A model generated the notes under the pieces. That model searched no databases. It had not been told where the DNA came from and saw only the letters and a list, made by a program, of their open reading frames with translations. A program made the position numbers and the translations under genes. A DNA stretch of 64,000 bases. It comes from Bifidobacterium platyrrhinorum. GTDB taxonomy: Bacteria > Actinomycetota > Actinomycetes > Actinomycetales > Bifidobacteriaceae. Position 1 is the first letter of the stretch. Each line of letters begins with the position of its first letter. The stretch is from NCBI RefSeq assembly GCF_010667645.1, contig NZ_WHZV01000002.1:19913-83912 (forward strand), written 5' to 3'. Below, piece by piece: positions 54,627 through 64,000 of this stretch.

Positions 54627-55955
54627 ATGTTCTTTCTGCGAATGATCGCGCGGTCGTTCACGCGCCAGCTGCGCAGGCGGCTGCTCATCGCCCTCACCGT
54701 GTGCCTGTCGGCCACGGTGAGCGTCGCGATGCTCGGCGTCGTGTTCGACGTGGGCGACAAGCTCAACGCCGAACTGTCGACGTACGGCTCGAACATCACC
54801 GTGCAGCCGAAGTCCGACGCCGTCGTCTCCGACCTGTACAACACGGAAGGCGCGGCGGGCGGCGCGGCCTCCGAGGCCGACCCGACGTCGTTCCTCAAGG
54901 AGTCCGACGCGGCGAAGATCAAGACGATCTTCTGGGCGTTCAACATCACGAACTTCGCGCCGCAGCTCAACGTGCACGCCGAGGTCTCGGGGGCGAACGG
55001 CGGCGCCAAGGAGACCGCGCCGATCGTCGGCACGTGGTTCAACAAGACGCTCAAGCTCGAATCCGGCGAAACCACCGTCGTGGGCGTCGAGGGCATGCGC
55101 TCGTGGTGGACGCTCGACGGCACGTGGCCGAAGGACGATTCCGACCAGGGCGTGATCGGCGCGACGCTCGCGCAGCGGCTCGGCGTCAAGCGCGGCGATA
55201 CGGTCACGCTCACCAAGAGGACCGCATCCGGGCAGACGCATACGCAGAGGATCCGCCTCACCGGCGTCTATGATTCCGGCGACGACGAGAACGGGTCGCT
55301 GTACATCGCCTCGTCCACTGCGCAGGTGCTCGCCGACCTGCCCGACTCGATCGACAAGATCGAGGTGAAGGCGCTCACCACGCCGGAGAACGACCTGGCG
55401 CGCAAGGCCGCGAAGAACCCGGCCGCGCTGAGCCAGGACGAATGGGAGACCTGGTACTGCACCGCCTACCCGAGCTCGATCGCCTACCAGATCGAGGAGG
55501 TGATCCCGGGGGCCGTCGCCAAGCAGGTGCGCCAGGTCGCCGCGTTGCAGGGCAACGTGCTGCAGAAGACGCAGGCCGTGATGATCCTGATGACCGTGCT
55601 GAGTTTGATTGCCGCCGCCGTGGCCGTCGCGAACCTGATGGTCGCGTCGATCGGCGAGCGTTCCAGCGAACTCGCGCTGCTCAAGGCGATCGGTGCGACC
55701 GACGGCGCGGTCTCCCGCCTCATGATGGCGGAGACGGCGACCGTCTCGCTGCTCGGCGCGTTGGTCGGCGCGGGGCTCGGTTCGGGCGTCGCGCAGATCA
55801 TCGGACAGGTGGTGTTCGGTTCCGGCATCACGATGCGTCCGATGGTGTTCGTGCTCGTGTTCGTGCTGCTCGCGCTCACGGTCGCGCTCGCCTCCGCCTC
55901 GTCGATCCGCTCGATCCTGAGCCTCAAGCCCGCGGAGGTGCTCCATGGCCGCTGA
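54627..55955 (+). CDS. FtsX/MacB-type ABC permease of the iron operon, 1
   Basis: A 442-residue permease: one N-terminal helix (RLLIALTVCLSATVSVAML), a ~230-residue outer domain, and three C-terminal helices with SSELALLKAIGATDGAVSRL, the FtsX-domain contact loop. It corresponds to Cj1661. AGGAGGCC lies before the ATG. Its role in iron use is inferred from the locus. Confidence 0.87.
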   Translation: MFFLRMIARSFTRQLRRRLLIALTVCLSATVSVAMLGVVFDVGDKLNAELSTYGSNITVQPKSDAVVSDLYNTEGAAGGAASEADPTSFLKESDAAKIKTIFWAFNITNFAPQLNVHAEVSGANGGAKETAPIVGTWFNKTLKLESGETTVVGVEGMRSWWTLDGTWPKDDSDQGVIGATLAQRLGVKRGDTVTLTKRTASGQTHTQRIRLTGVYDSGDDENGSLYIASSTAQVLADLPDSIDKIEVKALTTPENDLARKAAKNPAALSQDEWETWYCTAYPSSIAYQIEEVIPGAVAKQVRQVAALQGNVLQKTQAVMILMTVLSLIAAAVAVANLMVASIGERSSELALLKAIGATDGAVSRLMMAETATVSLLGALVGAGLGSGVAQIIGQVVFGSGITMRPMVFVLVFVLLALTVALASASSIRSILSLKPAEVLHGR

Positions 55956-56045
55956 CCGTCGCAACCGTCATATGAGTGGAATCGAAGGCAAGAGGGCCGA
56001 GAGTGCCGAGAGGATCGCAAGGATCGCAAGGAGAGGAGGTTCGCG

Positions 56046-57395
56046 ATGACGAATACCGGCATGTTCTTCCGGATGCTGTTCAGCGCCGTGTTCCGCCGCC
56101 GTTCGCGCGCGGTCATGGCGGTCATCGCGTCGATGGTCGGCGCGGCCACGCTGTTCTGCCTGGCGATGATCTGCATCGCCGTGCCGCAGCAGATGAACCA
56201 GGAGATGCGCGCGTACGGCGCGAACCTCATCGTCACGCCCACCGGCGATTCCGGTTCGGACGCGGAGTCCGACACGTCGGCGTCCGGTGATTCCGGTTCG
56301 TCCGCTGACGGTTCGTCCGCCGCGAAGTCCACCGGCATCGACGCGGCGATGGTGAAGCACACCACCGAGATGGTCGCGGCGAAGGGGTCGCAGAAGCACG
56401 CCACCTACCGCTACGAGAACGTGCGCGTCAACGCCGCGCCGTACGTGATGGCCGGCGTGGACGCCGCACAGGTGAGGAACCTCAACCATCACTGGGTGGT
56501 GGACGGCTCCTGGCCGACCGCAGGCAAGGTCCTCGTTGGCCGCGACGTCGCCGACGCTATGGGCCTCAAGGTCGGCGGCTCGATCACCATCGGCTACCGC
56601 GCCTCCGACAACGCCTCCGGGCAGAAGACCTCCTCGACCGGCTCGTCCGTCTCCTCGTCCCAGTCCGCCGAATCCCCCGAATCCGACGCCGCCTCCCAAT
56701 CCTCGCAATCGTCGCAGCAGATGCGCGACGGCCGCGTGAACAGCGACATCATGGACACCACCGGCACCGAGTTCCGCGTGGCCGGCATCGTCGACACCGG
56801 CGGCAGCGAGGACTCCATCATCTACGCGGCCAACGCCGACGTCGACAAGCTCACCGGCGTGAAGCGCGGCGTGGACGTCATCGAATACTCGTCCGGCGCG
56901 AGCGACCTCAACGCGCTCGTCGCCAGCATCAACGACATGACGTCGATGCACGTCAAGGCGCAGCAGGTCACCAAGATCACCGCCTCGGACACGCGCATCA
57001 TCACGATGCTGCAGACCCTGTTCTGGATCGTCTCGCTCGTCGTGCTCGTGCTCACGCTCGTCGGCGTCGGCACGACCATCAGCTCGATCGTCTCGCAGCG
57101 GCGCAACGAGATCGGCCTGCGCAAGGCGCTCGGCGCGAGCTCCGCCGCGATCGGCGTGGAGTTCTACGTCGAATCCGCGATGTACGGCCTCATCGGCGGC
57201 CTCGTCGGCACGGCGATCGGCTACGGGCTCGCCAGCTGGCTGTGCGTCGCCGTGTTCGAACGCGCGATCGCGTTCAACTGGGCGCTCGGCGTGGCGTCCG
57301 TGGCGCTCGCCGCGCTCGTCGCCGTCGTCGCCTCCATCCCGCCCGTCCACCGCGCCACGCGCATCGACCCGGCCATCGTGCTTCGTGAAGAGTAA
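56046..57395 (+). CDS. FtsX/MacB-type ABC permease of the iron operon, 2
   Basis: A 449-residue paralogue of the previous gene with the same layout: N-terminal helix, outer domain with a Ser-rich linker (residues ~75-95 and ~200-220), and three C-terminal helices with RNEIGLRKALGASSAAIGVE. It probably dimerises with the first permease. A strong GGAGAGGAGG site precedes the ATG. It overlaps nothing; its stop lies 10 bases before the ATPase start. Confidence 0.87.
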   Translation: MTNTGMFFRMLFSAVFRRRSRAVMAVIASMVGAATLFCLAMICIAVPQQMNQEMRAYGANLIVTPTGDSGSDAESDTSASGDSGSSADGSSAAKSTGIDAAMVKHTTEMVAAKGSQKHATYRYENVRVNAAPYVMAGVDAAQVRNLNHHWVVDGSWPTAGKVLVGRDVADAMGLKVGGSITIGYRASDNASGQKTSSTGSSVSSSQSAESPESDAASQSSQSSQQMRDGRVNSDIMDTTGTEFRVAGIVDTGGSEDSIIYAANADVDKLTGVKRGVDVIEYSSGASDLNALVASINDMTSMHVKAQQVTKITASDTRIITMLQTLFWIVSLVVLVLTLVGVGTTISSIVSQRRNEIGLRKALGASSAAIGVEFYVESAMYGLIGGLVGTAIGYGLASWLCVAVFERAIAFNWALGVASVALAALVAVVASIPPVHRATRIDPAIVLREE

Positions 57396-57405
57396 GGAAA
57401 CCACC

Positions 57406-58203
57406 ATGCTGCTTGAACTCGACCACATCTCGAAGATCTACGGCGACCTGCACGCCGTGGACGACCTCAACCTCACCGTGCCGGCCGGCCAATGGCTGGC
57501 GATCGTCGGCTCGTCCGGCTCCGGCAAGACCACGCTGATGAACATGATCGGCTGCATGGACTCGCCGTCGAAGGGCTCCGTGAAGCTCGAGGGCCGCAAG
57601 CTCGAGGACCTCAACGCCTCGCAGCTCGCCGACGTGCGCAAGAATATGATCGGCCTGGTGTTCCAGAAGTTCTACCTCGTGCCGCACCTGACGGCCGTGG
57701 AGAACGTGATGGTCGCCCAGTACTACCATTCCGTCGTCGACGAGGGCCAGGCCATGAAGGCGCTGGAACGCGTGGGCCTCAAGGAACGCGCGCACCACCT
57801 GCCCAGCCAGCTGTCCGGCGGCGAGCAGCAGCGCGTGTGCATCGCGCGCGCCCTCATCAACGAGCCGAAGCTCATCCTCGCCGACGAGCCCACCGGCAAC
57901 CTCGACGAGAGGAACGAGAAGATCGTGCTCGACCTGTTCCGCCAGCTGCACGAACAGGGCACGACGATCATCGTCGTCACGCACGACGCGCTCGTCGCCA
58001 GCTGCGCCCAGCGCGAGATCATGCTCAACCACGGCGTGCTCGTGGGGGAGAAGTGGAACGACGACGCGGCGCGCGAGGCGTACGAGGCGCAGGGCGGCAA
58101 GCCCGCCTCCACCGGCGCCCAGGTCGAGGGCGCGCAGACCGGCGAGACCGCCATCGGCTTCGCCGACCCCACCAAGGCCGCCAAAACCGGCGGCGAGGAC
58201 TGA
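57406..58203 (+). CDS. MacB/LolD-type ABC ATPase of the iron operon
   Basis: A 265-residue ATPase with Walker [16 protein letters not shown] near residue 39, signature [13 protein letters not shown], and Walker [13 protein letters not shown]. The C-terminal ~40 residues are Ala/Gly-rich and unlike the family. It powers the two FtsX-type permeases, which do not act as classical importers. The frame is open to a GTG at 57385, but GTAAGG places the start at 57406. Confidence 0.9.
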   Translation: MLLELDHISKIYGDLHAVDDLNLTVPAGQWLAIVGSSGSGKTTLMNMIGCMDSPSKGSVKLEGRKLEDLNASQLADVRKNMIGLVFQKFYLVPHLTAVENVMVAQYYHSVVDEGQAMKALERVGLKERAHHLPSQLSGGEQQRVCIARALINEPKLILADEPTGNLDERNEKIVLDLFRQLHEQGTTIIVVTHDALVASCAQREIMLNHGVLVGEKWNDDAAREAYEAQGGKPASTGAQVEGAQTGETAIGFADPTKAAKTGGED

Positions 58204-58266
58204 CGGTCCGACGGTCCGTGCGACGGACGGTGGCGCGGACCCGTCACATGGTGTAGAAGGGTGACT

Positions 58267-58830
58267 ATGAGCGATACGCAAGAGCAGAGGAACGACGGCA
58301 GGCGCACGGTCGTCAGGACCGTCGCGCTGACGGCGGCCACGCTGGCGCTGCTGGGCGGCGTGGCGGGATGCGCCGAATCGAAGGCCACGCCGATGGACGA
58401 CCAATACGCCGGCAATTCGGGCGAGACCGAGAAGTCGCAGGAGGAGCAGTCGCAGTCGGGCGATTCCTCCGGTTCCGGCGACTCCGGTTCGTCGGATTCC
58501 GGCTCCTCCTCCGACGCGAAGGACACCGGCAACTACAAGGACGGCACGTACTCGATCAACGGCCAGTACGGCCCGGTGGGCGAGGACTCCATCGACGTGC
58601 ACTTCACGATCAAGGACCAGAACGTCCAGACCGTCGAGGTGATCGGGCACCCGTTCACGTCGATCTCCAAGAAGCACCAGACCGACTTCGCCAACGCCAT
58701 CAACGGCGTGGTCGACGGCAAGCCGCTCAAGGGCCTCAAGGTGGACAAGGTCGCCGGCGCCAGCTGGACCTCCGACGCGTTCAACAAGGCCCTCGACCTG
58801 TGCCGCGAACAGGCCTCCGTCCAGCAGTGA
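58267..58830 (+). CDS. FMN-binding-domain lipoprotein
   Basis: A 187-residue protein: a charged start, hydrophobic core, lipobox GVAGC near residue 35, and a Ser/Gly/Asp-rich linker (to ~residue 85). The C-terminal ~100 residues are an FMN_bind domain ([25 protein letters not shown]-like strands, then [14 protein letters not shown]), where the Thr of ASWTS should be the flavinylation site. ApbE at 46670-47899 can supply the FMN. In the P19 locus of other bacteria thioredoxin-like proteins stand at this place; this flavoprotein may play their reducing role. Confidence 0.87.
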   Translation: MSDTQEQRNDGRRTVVRTVALTAATLALLGGVAGCAESKATPMDDQYAGNSGETEKSQEEQSQSGDSSGSGDSGSSDSGSSSDAKDTGNYKDGTYSINGQYGPVGEDSIDVHFTIKDQNVQTVEVIGHPFTSISKKHQTDFANAINGVVDGKPLKGLKVDKVAGASWTSDAFNKALDLCREQASVQQ

Positions 58831-58858
58831 CGGCCGGCGTACGGGACCCGTCGTCATC

Positions 58859-59803
58859 ATGGACTCGCCGAACCCGCAGCTGAACCCGCAGTCGTTGGTC
58901 ACGTTGTGGCGCATCGAACAGTACGGTTCGTTCTCCGCCACCGCCAAGGCGAGCGGATGGTCGCAGCCGGCCATCAGCCAGCAGATCAGGAAGCTGGAGG
59001 CGGGGTGCGGCGCGACGCTGGTGCGCCGCACCCCGCACGGCGTGGAGCTCACCGCCACCGGGGCCATGCTCGCCCGCCACGGCGAGGCCATCGCCGACCG
59101 ACTGGAACAGGCCTCGCGCGAGCTGCGGGACTACCGGCAGCAGCGGTTCGCGCACCTGCATCTCGTGGCGCCGCCGTCCGTCTGCTCCACCATCGCCGCG
59201 CGCACCGTGGCCAAGCTCGGCATGTTCACCGACATCGAGCTGAGCCTCATCCAGATGGAACCGCCCGAGGCCGTCGCGCACGTCTCCCAGGGCAAGGCCG
59301 ACGCGGCCGTCGTGTTCCGCTACGACAGCATCCCCGGATTCCTGCCCATCGGCGACGACCTCGTGTTCCATGCGCTGGGCCGCGACCCGATGCGGCTGCT
59401 CGTGCGCCGCTCCAGCCCGATCGCCAGACGGTTCGAGCAGGAGCGCAGGCCCCTGTCGCTGTCGCTCGCCGCGGACGAGACGTGGATCGCCGGCTGCCCC
59501 ACCTGCCGCGCCAACCTCGTCAAGCTCGCCGCCCGCGCCGGCTTCACGCCGGACATCCGGCACGCGACCGACGACTACTGGGCCACGCAGAACCTCGTGT
59601 CGGTGGGCATGGGCGTCTCGCTCGTGCCCGAACTGGACACGCGCATCAACCTGCAGGACGACCTGACGGCCTGCCCGGTGGCGGACGATTTCGCCTCGCG
59701 CGAGGTCGGCGTCGTGACCCGCGCCGGCGACCAACGGCCGGCGTTGGAGCCGCTGATCGCCGAACTGCGCCGCACCTCGATGGGCTACCTGGTCGCCGGG
59801 TGA
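58859..59803 (+). CDS. LysR-family transcriptional regulator
   Basis: A 314-residue regulator. The HTH is at residues ~10-65 (LVTLWRIEQYGSFSATAKAS, SQPAISQQIRKLE), followed by the two-lobe effector domain (residues ~90-300). CPTCRANLV near residue 215 has a Cys-x-x-Cys pair that might sense metal or redox. The start is 28 bases after the iron operon, so it may be cotranscribed with it or control the PatB-like gene downstream. Confidence 0.85.
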   Translation: MDSPNPQLNPQSLVTLWRIEQYGSFSATAKASGWSQPAISQQIRKLEAGCGATLVRRTPHGVELTATGAMLARHGEAIADRLEQASRELRDYRQQRFAHLHLVAPPSVCSTIAARTVAKLGMFTDIELSLIQMEPPEAVAHVSQGKADAAVVFRYDSIPGFLPIGDDLVFHALGRDPMRLLVRRSSPIARRFEQERRPLSLSLAADETWIAGCPTCRANLVKLAARAGFTPDIRHATDDYWATQNLVSVGMGVSLVPELDTRINLQDDLTACPVADDFASREVGVVTRAGDQRPALEPLIAELRRTSMGYLVAG

Positions 59804-59904
59804 CGCGCCGTCCGGCGAGCCGCCCGACGCGATAAGCAATCGGGCGAACGCCATCACGATTTCGGGGAGCCACGGCGTTGAGCGGCCACGGGCCGGGCGG
59901 AACA

Positions 59905-61188
59905 ATGGACGCCATGAAGACGAACATGAACGGCACCGGCACCCAGGCCCCGGCCATCATCGGCACGCTCGCACCCGCCGCCTCGGACCTCGGGACGGAC
60001 ACGGAACCCTGCTTCGACGCGGCGCGCATCGACGCGGAAAGCATCGGGGAACTCGAACGCATCGGCTCCGACAAATGGACCCGCCACCCGGGATGCATCG
60101 GGGCGTTCATCGCCGAAATGGACTACGGCCTGGCGCCCTGCGTCGCCGAGGCCATCGGACAGGCCGTCGCGCGCGGCGCGCTCGGCTACATCCCCGACCC
60201 GTGGAAGCGCGAGGTGGCACGCTCCTGCGCCGCATGGCAGCTGCGTTACGGCTGGAACGTGAACCCCGCGTGCATCCGCCCGGTGCCGGACGTGCTCGAG
60301 GCGTTCGAGGTCTTCCTGCGCGAGATCGTGCGCCCCGGCAACGGCATCGTCGTGCCGACGCCCGCGTACATGCCGTTCCTGAGCGTGCCGCGCCTCTACG
60401 GCGTCGACGTCATCGAGGTCCCGATGCTCAGGGACGACGCCGCGGACGGCGGATGGGCGTTCGATTTCGACGCCATCGAACGCGCGTTCGCCGCCGGCTG
60501 CCGCGCGTTCGTGCTGTGCAACCCGCACAACCCGATCGGCAAGGTCCTCACCCGCGACGAGATGCTGCGCCTCTCCGACCTGGCCGCGCGCCACGACGTG
60601 CGCGTCTTCTCCGACGAGATCCACGCGCCCTTCGTCTACCGGGGGCGCACGCACGTGCCGTTCGCCTCCATCGACGAACGCACCGCCATGCAGGCGTTCA
60701 CCTCCACCTCCGCCTCGAAGTCGTTCAACATCCCCGGCACCAAATGCGCGCAGGTGATCCTCACCAACCCCGACGATCTGGCCATGTGGATGCGCGACGC
60801 GGAATGGTCCGAACACCAGACCGCCACCATCGGCGCCATCGCCACCACGGCCGCATACGACCACGGCGGCGCATGGTTCGACGGCGTGCTCGCCTACATC
60901 GAACGCAACATCGCCCTGGTCAACGAACGGATGCGCACCGACCTCGCCAAGGTCGGCTACGTCGAACCGCAGGGCACGTACATCGCATGGCTCGACTTCT
61001 CGCCGCTCGGCCTGGACGATCCGGCCGGCTACTTCCTGGAAAAGGCCCGCGTGGCGCTGACCGACGGCCGCGAATGCGGCCGGGTGGGCGCCGGCTGCGT
61101 GCGCATGAACTTCGCCATGCCGTACCCGCTGCTCGCCGAATGCCTCGACCGCATGACGGCCGCGCTGCGCGCCGACGGGCTGATCTGA
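59905..61188 (+). CDS. PatB/MalY-type pyridoxal-phosphate C-S lyase
   Basis: A ~427-residue type I aminotransferase-fold enzyme. FIAEMDYGLAPCV, GALGYIPDPWKREVARSC, VLCNPHNPIGKVLTRDE and the PLP lysine in STSASKSFNIPGTK follow the family. These enzymes are mainly cystathionine beta-lyases or other C-S lyases, some with a regulatory role. The N-terminus has a low-complexity lead of ~30 residues. I start at the ATG at 59905; ATG at 59914 and TTG at 59878 are possible. It follows the LysR gene by 101 bases. Confidence 0.84.
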   Translation: MDAMKTNMNGTGTQAPAIIGTLAPAASDLGTDTEPCFDAARIDAESIGELERIGSDKWTRHPGCIGAFIAEMDYGLAPCVAEAIGQAVARGALGYIPDPWKREVARSCAAWQLRYGWNVNPACIRPVPDVLEAFEVFLREIVRPGNGIVVPTPAYMPFLSVPRLYGVDVIEVPMLRDDAADGGWAFDFDAIERAFAAGCRAFVLCNPHNPIGKVLTRDEMLRLSDLAARHDVRVFSDEIHAPFVYRGRTHVPFASIDERTAMQAFTSTSASKSFNIPGTKCAQVILTNPDDLAMWMRDAEWSEHQTATIGAIATTAAYDHGGAWFDGVLAYIERNIALVNERMRTDLAKVGYVEPQGTYIAWLDFSPLGLDDPAGYFLEKARVALTDGRECGRVGAGCVRMNFAMPYPLLAECLDRMTAALRADGLI

Positions 61189-61231
61189 ACCGCCCGCCGT
61201 CCCGGCATGCGGAACGGCCCATAGGCAATCC

Positions 61232-62914
61232 ATGGCGTCCGGTGGGCGTTCCACGCGCGGAAGATTACACTGGGAGCCCGTGCGCATATGGAATCGAGCG
61301 GCATCGCGGACCGGATGGCTCGCCGCGGCCGCGGCATGGCTGGAGGACCGCCGTCCCTCGACCTTCCGGGACGCGTTGCGCGCCCGGTTCCCGATGTACT
61401 TCGGCATCCTCCTGCTGTGCTGGCTGCCATGGATCGTCCTCACCTGGCCGGGCGCCATGCGCGACGACACCCTGGCCCAATACCTCCAGGCCGCCGGACT
61501 GCACCGCTACTACACGCAGCACCCCCTGTTCGACACCCTGATCTTCGGCCTGTTCTGGAAGCTCGGCGCGGCCCTCGGCTCGCCGCTCATCGGACAGGGG
61601 ATCTACACGCTCGTGCAGGCGGCCGCGCTCGCCGCCGGATGTGCGCTGCTGTTGTGCGCCATCCGCCGCTACGGCGCACCGCTGTGGCTGGTCAACACGG
61701 GCCTCATCTACCTCGCCACCAGCTACGTGGTCGTCGGCGCCGTGCCGACGATGGGCAAGGACTCGCTGCACACCGTCTTCTTCCTGCCGCTGGCCGTTCT
61801 CGCCGTCGAGACGTGCCTGACGCGCGGCCGCGTGCTGCGCCGCACGCCCGTCGCGGTGGCGTTCACGCTGCTCGCGTTCGCCGCGATCGCGTCGAAACGC
61901 ACGGCGCTGCTCATCGTGCTGTGCGCCGGCGTCGGGATCCTGTGCGTGTGCTCGAAACGGCGCGACCGCATACGCGCCGCGGTCTGCCTCGCGGCCGCGA
62001 TCCTGCTCGCGCAGGGCGTGTTCGCGCCCATCGCGACGGCCGTGACCCGCGCGAACGTCTCGCCCGGGCGCGAGGTGTGGGGACTGGTCACCCAACCGGT
62101 CGCGCAGGTCGCGCACGACAAGCCGGACGCGATCACGCCGGCGCAACGCAAGGCACTGAACGCGGTCATGGACCTCGACGAGGCCGCGGCGGGCATCAAC
62201 CTGCGGCGCACCGACGAGACGTTCCGGACGCTCAGGGAACCGCACGTCGACGCCGACGGGAACGTCACGCGACCCGGCCCCACCGCGGCGCAGAAGCTCG
62301 CCGCCCTCGGGGCATGGGCGCGGATTGGCGTCGAACACCCGCTCGAATACGCGAAGGCGTACGCGGGGCCGATACGCGGATGGTGGGATCCGGGCGTCAC
62401 CTTCGCCTACCCCACCGACTCCGACTACCTGATGGAGCCGGGGTATCTGCGGCAATGGTCCACGTTCCTGCCCGCCGAGGCGGTGCCGCAACGGCCCGGC
62501 GCGACCGTCGACGAGGCGCGTCTCGAAGCCGTCACGCGCGACCTGGAACCGTTGATGGGCACCTCCGACAAGCCGCAATGGCAACGCGACGTGCTGCACG
62601 CGGTGCGCTCATGGGTGCGCACCGACACGGCCGGCATGCCCGGCACGGCCGCGGCGCCGCATGAGCGCCCCGCGGGCAACCCGCTGAGCGCGATGGCGCT
62701 GTACGTCACCTGGATCCCGCTCGCGACCGGCATCGCCCTGATCGTGCAGGCCGTGCGGCACCGCAACGGCAGGAAACTCGCCGCGTTCGGCCTGCTGTTC
62801 TTCACCGTGCTGTCCCTCTACGCCTCGCCCGAGGCCCTGTTCTGGTACCCGATCCCGGTGTTCCTGAGCCTGCCGCTGTTCACGGCGCTGCCGTTCGTGC
62901 GCAAGGGCGCGTGA
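61232..62914 (+). CDS. Multi-membrane protein, paralogue of 11941-13677 (DUF6020-like, possible GT-C)
   Basis: A ~560-residue protein of the same family as the one at 11941. Key segments repeat: WPGAMRDDTLAQYLQAAGL, QHPLFDTLIFGLFWKLG, GAVPTMGKDSLHTVFFLPLA. The Asp pair and the His-Pro are conserved, which points to functional residues. Start could be the GTG at 61280 (GGGAG upstream) rather than the ATG at 61232. It is GC-rich, unlike the copy at 11941, so the two have long separate histories. Confidence 0.7.
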   Translation: MASGGRSTRGRLHWEPVRIWNRAASRTGWLAAAAAWLEDRRPSTFRDALRARFPMYFGILLLCWLPWIVLTWPGAMRDDTLAQYLQAAGLHRYYTQHPLFDTLIFGLFWKLGAALGSPLIGQGIYTLVQAAALAAGCALLLCAIRRYGAPLWLVNTGLIYLATSYVVVGAVPTMGKDSLHTVFFLPLAVLAVETCLTRGRVLRRTPVAVAFTLLAFAAIASKRTALLIVLCAGVGILCVCSKRRDRIRAAVCLAAAILLAQGVFAPIATAVTRANVSPGREVWGLVTQPVAQVAHDKPDAITPAQRKALNAVMDLDEAAAGINLRRTDETFRTLREPHVDADGNVTRPGPTAAQKLAALGAWARIGVEHPLEYAKAYAGPIRGWWDPGVTFAYPTDSDYLMEPGYLRQWSTFLPAEAVPQRPGATVDEARLEAVTRDLEPLMGTSDKPQWQRDVLHAVRSWVRTDTAGMPGTAAAPHERPAGNPLSAMALYVTWIPLATGIALIVQAVRHRNGRKLAAFGLLFFTVLSLYASPEALFWYPIPVFLSLPLFTALPFVRKGA

Positions 62915-62919
62915 CCGGT

Positions 62920-63999
62920 TCACGCCACGATCTTCGTGCTTTCCACCTTCGCGACGTACCACTGGTTGAACCGCACCAGGGGCTTGCGCAGCACCAGGCC
63001 GATGAGCAGGATCGGCGGGATGAACAGCATCAGCGCGCCGAGCGCACGCCAGTAATCCATGTCGTAGATGCCGGCGATGGCCGCGCGGATCATCGTCACC
63101 GCATGCGTGACCGGCAGCAGCGGGCTGATCGCGCCCAGCCAATCGGGCAGCACCTGCAACGGGTAGGCGGCGTTCGAGCCGGCGATCTGCATGATGAGCA
63201 TGAGCACGCCGATCGCCTTGCCCACGTTGCCGAAGCTCACCACCATCGTGTACGCGAAGAACGAGAACAGCAGCGAGCTCGCCCAGCCGGTGAGCATGAA
63301 CAGCAGCGGGTGCACGGCCTGCACGTGGATGAACAGCAGTGCGCCGCCGAACGAGAACGTGCTCTGCATGAGCGCGATGAGCGCGAAGATGCCGTAATGG
63401 CCGAAATACAGCTGGTGCGGCCGCGGATCGCCCAATGCGGCGCGCGTCCTGCGCGACACCGTGGTCTTGAGCGTGACCGCCATGAGCAGCGCGCCCACCC
63501 ACAACGGCAGCAGCAGGTACAGCGGCGCCAGCGACGAACCGAAGTTGCTCACCGGGAACACGGCCTTGCGCTTGAGCTGGACCGGCGCCGCCAGCGTGGC
63601 CGCCAGCGTCTCCGGATCGTTGCCCAGCACCTCCTTGACCATGCTCATGTCGCCGCTGTCGAGCGCGGCCTGCAGCTTCTCGTCGAACGAGCCGAGTTCC
63701 TTGCCCGCGTCCGCGAGCTTGCCGGACACGCTCGTCAGCGTCTCGCGCACGGTCGCGAGATCGGATTGCGCGTTCGCGGCCGTGGCGTCGAGGTCGCCGA
63801 GCGTGGCCTTGAGCTTCGCCGCGCCCGAATCGAGCACCTGCGTGGCGTCAGTCACCGAGGCGTTGAGCTGATTGAGCTGCGGCTTGACCTGCGTGTCGAA
63901 ATCGGACTTCACGCCCGCGATGGCCGCCTTCGCCTGTGCGGCCAGATCCTTGACCTGCGCGTGCTGGTCCTGCGCCTCCGCGTTCTTCGAGCGCACGCC
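62920..63999 (-). CDS. YhgE/Pip-type ABC-2 membrane protein, C-terminal part
   Basis: The frame runs off the right edge; 359 residues are present. The soluble part has a long heptad-like region (LDSGAAKLKATLGDLDATAA, VSGKLADAGKELGS), then five or six membrane helices (FGSSLAPLYLLLPLWVGALL, LPDWLGAISPLLPVTHAVTM) of the YhgE/Pip ABC-2 kind. Relatives include the phage-infection protein of lactococci and secretion-associated membrane proteins. It is convergent with the preceding gene, only five bases separating the stops. Confidence 0.82.
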   Translation of the reverse strand, partial: GVRSKNAEAQDQHAQVKDLAAQAKAAIAGVKSDFDTQVKPQLNQLNASVTDATQVLDSGAAKLKATLGDLDATAANAQSDLATVRETLTSVSGKLADAGKELGSFDEKLQAALDSGDMSMVKEVLGNDPETLAATLAAPVQLKRKAVFPVSNFGSSLAPLYLLLPLWVGALLMAVTLKTTVSRRTRAALGDPRPHQLYFGHYGIFALIALMQSTFSFGGALLFIHVQAVHPLLFMLTGWASSLLFSFFAYTMVVSFGNVGKAIGVLMLIMQIAGSNAAYPLQVLPDWLGAISPLLPVTHAVTMIRAAIAGIYDMDYWRALGALMLFIPPILLIGLVLRKPLVRFNQWYVAKVESTKIVA

Positions 64000-64000
64000 C

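Noticed and set aside
53313-55964. An 883-codon open frame on the minus strand
   Set aside because: It is antisense to the DUF2318 and FtsX-type genes. It is His/Arg/Asp-rich low-complexity sequence, as expected in the complement of high-GC codons, and has no family motif.

Overview
The window is a high-GC actinobacterial chromosome segment that most likely comes from a Bifidobacterium. This is inferred from content: a galactofuranose polymer locus with an ABC exporter, a GH51/ABC/LacI arabinofuranoside cluster, GH36 alpha-galactosidase, a P19/FTR1-type ferrous iron locus, MazEF and GNAT/DUF1778 toxin-antitoxin pairs, AlbA-domain regulators and DUF4143 ATPases, and strong Shine-Dalgarno sites. 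The species cannot be fixed from the sequence. I saw no rRNA, tRNA, CRISPR array or intact insertion sequence.

Positions 1-25.8 kb form a cell-envelope glycan region. From the left it holds the end of a repeat-rich surface protein, a GtrB-like lipid-phosphate glycosyltransferase, a sialate O-acetylesterase-like lipoprotein, an acyltransferase-3 membrane protein and a GT39-like membrane protein (the last two visibly AT-rich). A GlfT2-like galactofuranosyltransferase and a GT2 enzyme follow. A plus-strand operon encodes a Wzm-like permease, a Wzt-like ATPase with a C-terminal extension, a multi-membrane protein of uncertain function, and a second GlfT2-like enzyme. Then come a DUF4422-GT8 fusion, an LTA-synthase-like phosphoglycerol transferase, RmlB, a HAD phosphatase, an AlbA-domain regulator and UDP-galactopyranose mutase. 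Together these fit synthesis, export and glycerol-phosphate decoration of a galactofuranose-containing polymer.

Positions 25.8-36.9 kb are an accessory patch: a GNAT/DUF1778 toxin-antitoxin pair, an AT-rich membrane protein with a transglycosylase-like tail, a second AlbA-domain regulator, an odd GT2, two AAA_14/DUF4143 ATPases, a small membrane protein and UDP-glucose dehydrogenase. Unusual repeats cluster here: near-perfect palindromes of 52 and 53 bp upstream of the two AlbA genes (one at 24.3 kb, one at 29.8 kb), six tandem 23-bp repeats before one ATPase, and ATGATGCAGAAA repeats behind it.

Positions 36.9-50.4 kb are carbohydrate uptake: alpha-L-arabinofuranosidase, a sugar ABC importer without its own ATPase, a LacI regulator with matching operator-like sites, a repeat-rich non-coding stretch, alpha-galactosidase, an ApbE flavin transferase carrying a hexanucleotide microsatellite, MazEF, and a GPH/MFS sugar transporter.

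Positions 50.6-58.8 kb are an iron-uptake operon: FTR1 permease, P19 lipoprotein, DUF2318 membrane protein, two FtsX/MacB-type permeases, an ATPase and an FMN-binding lipoprotein. The nearby ApbE probably flavinylates the last of these. The window closes with a LysR regulator, a PatB/MalY-type C-S lyase, a paralogue of the uncertain membrane protein, and the C-terminal part of a YhgE/Pip-type membrane protein.
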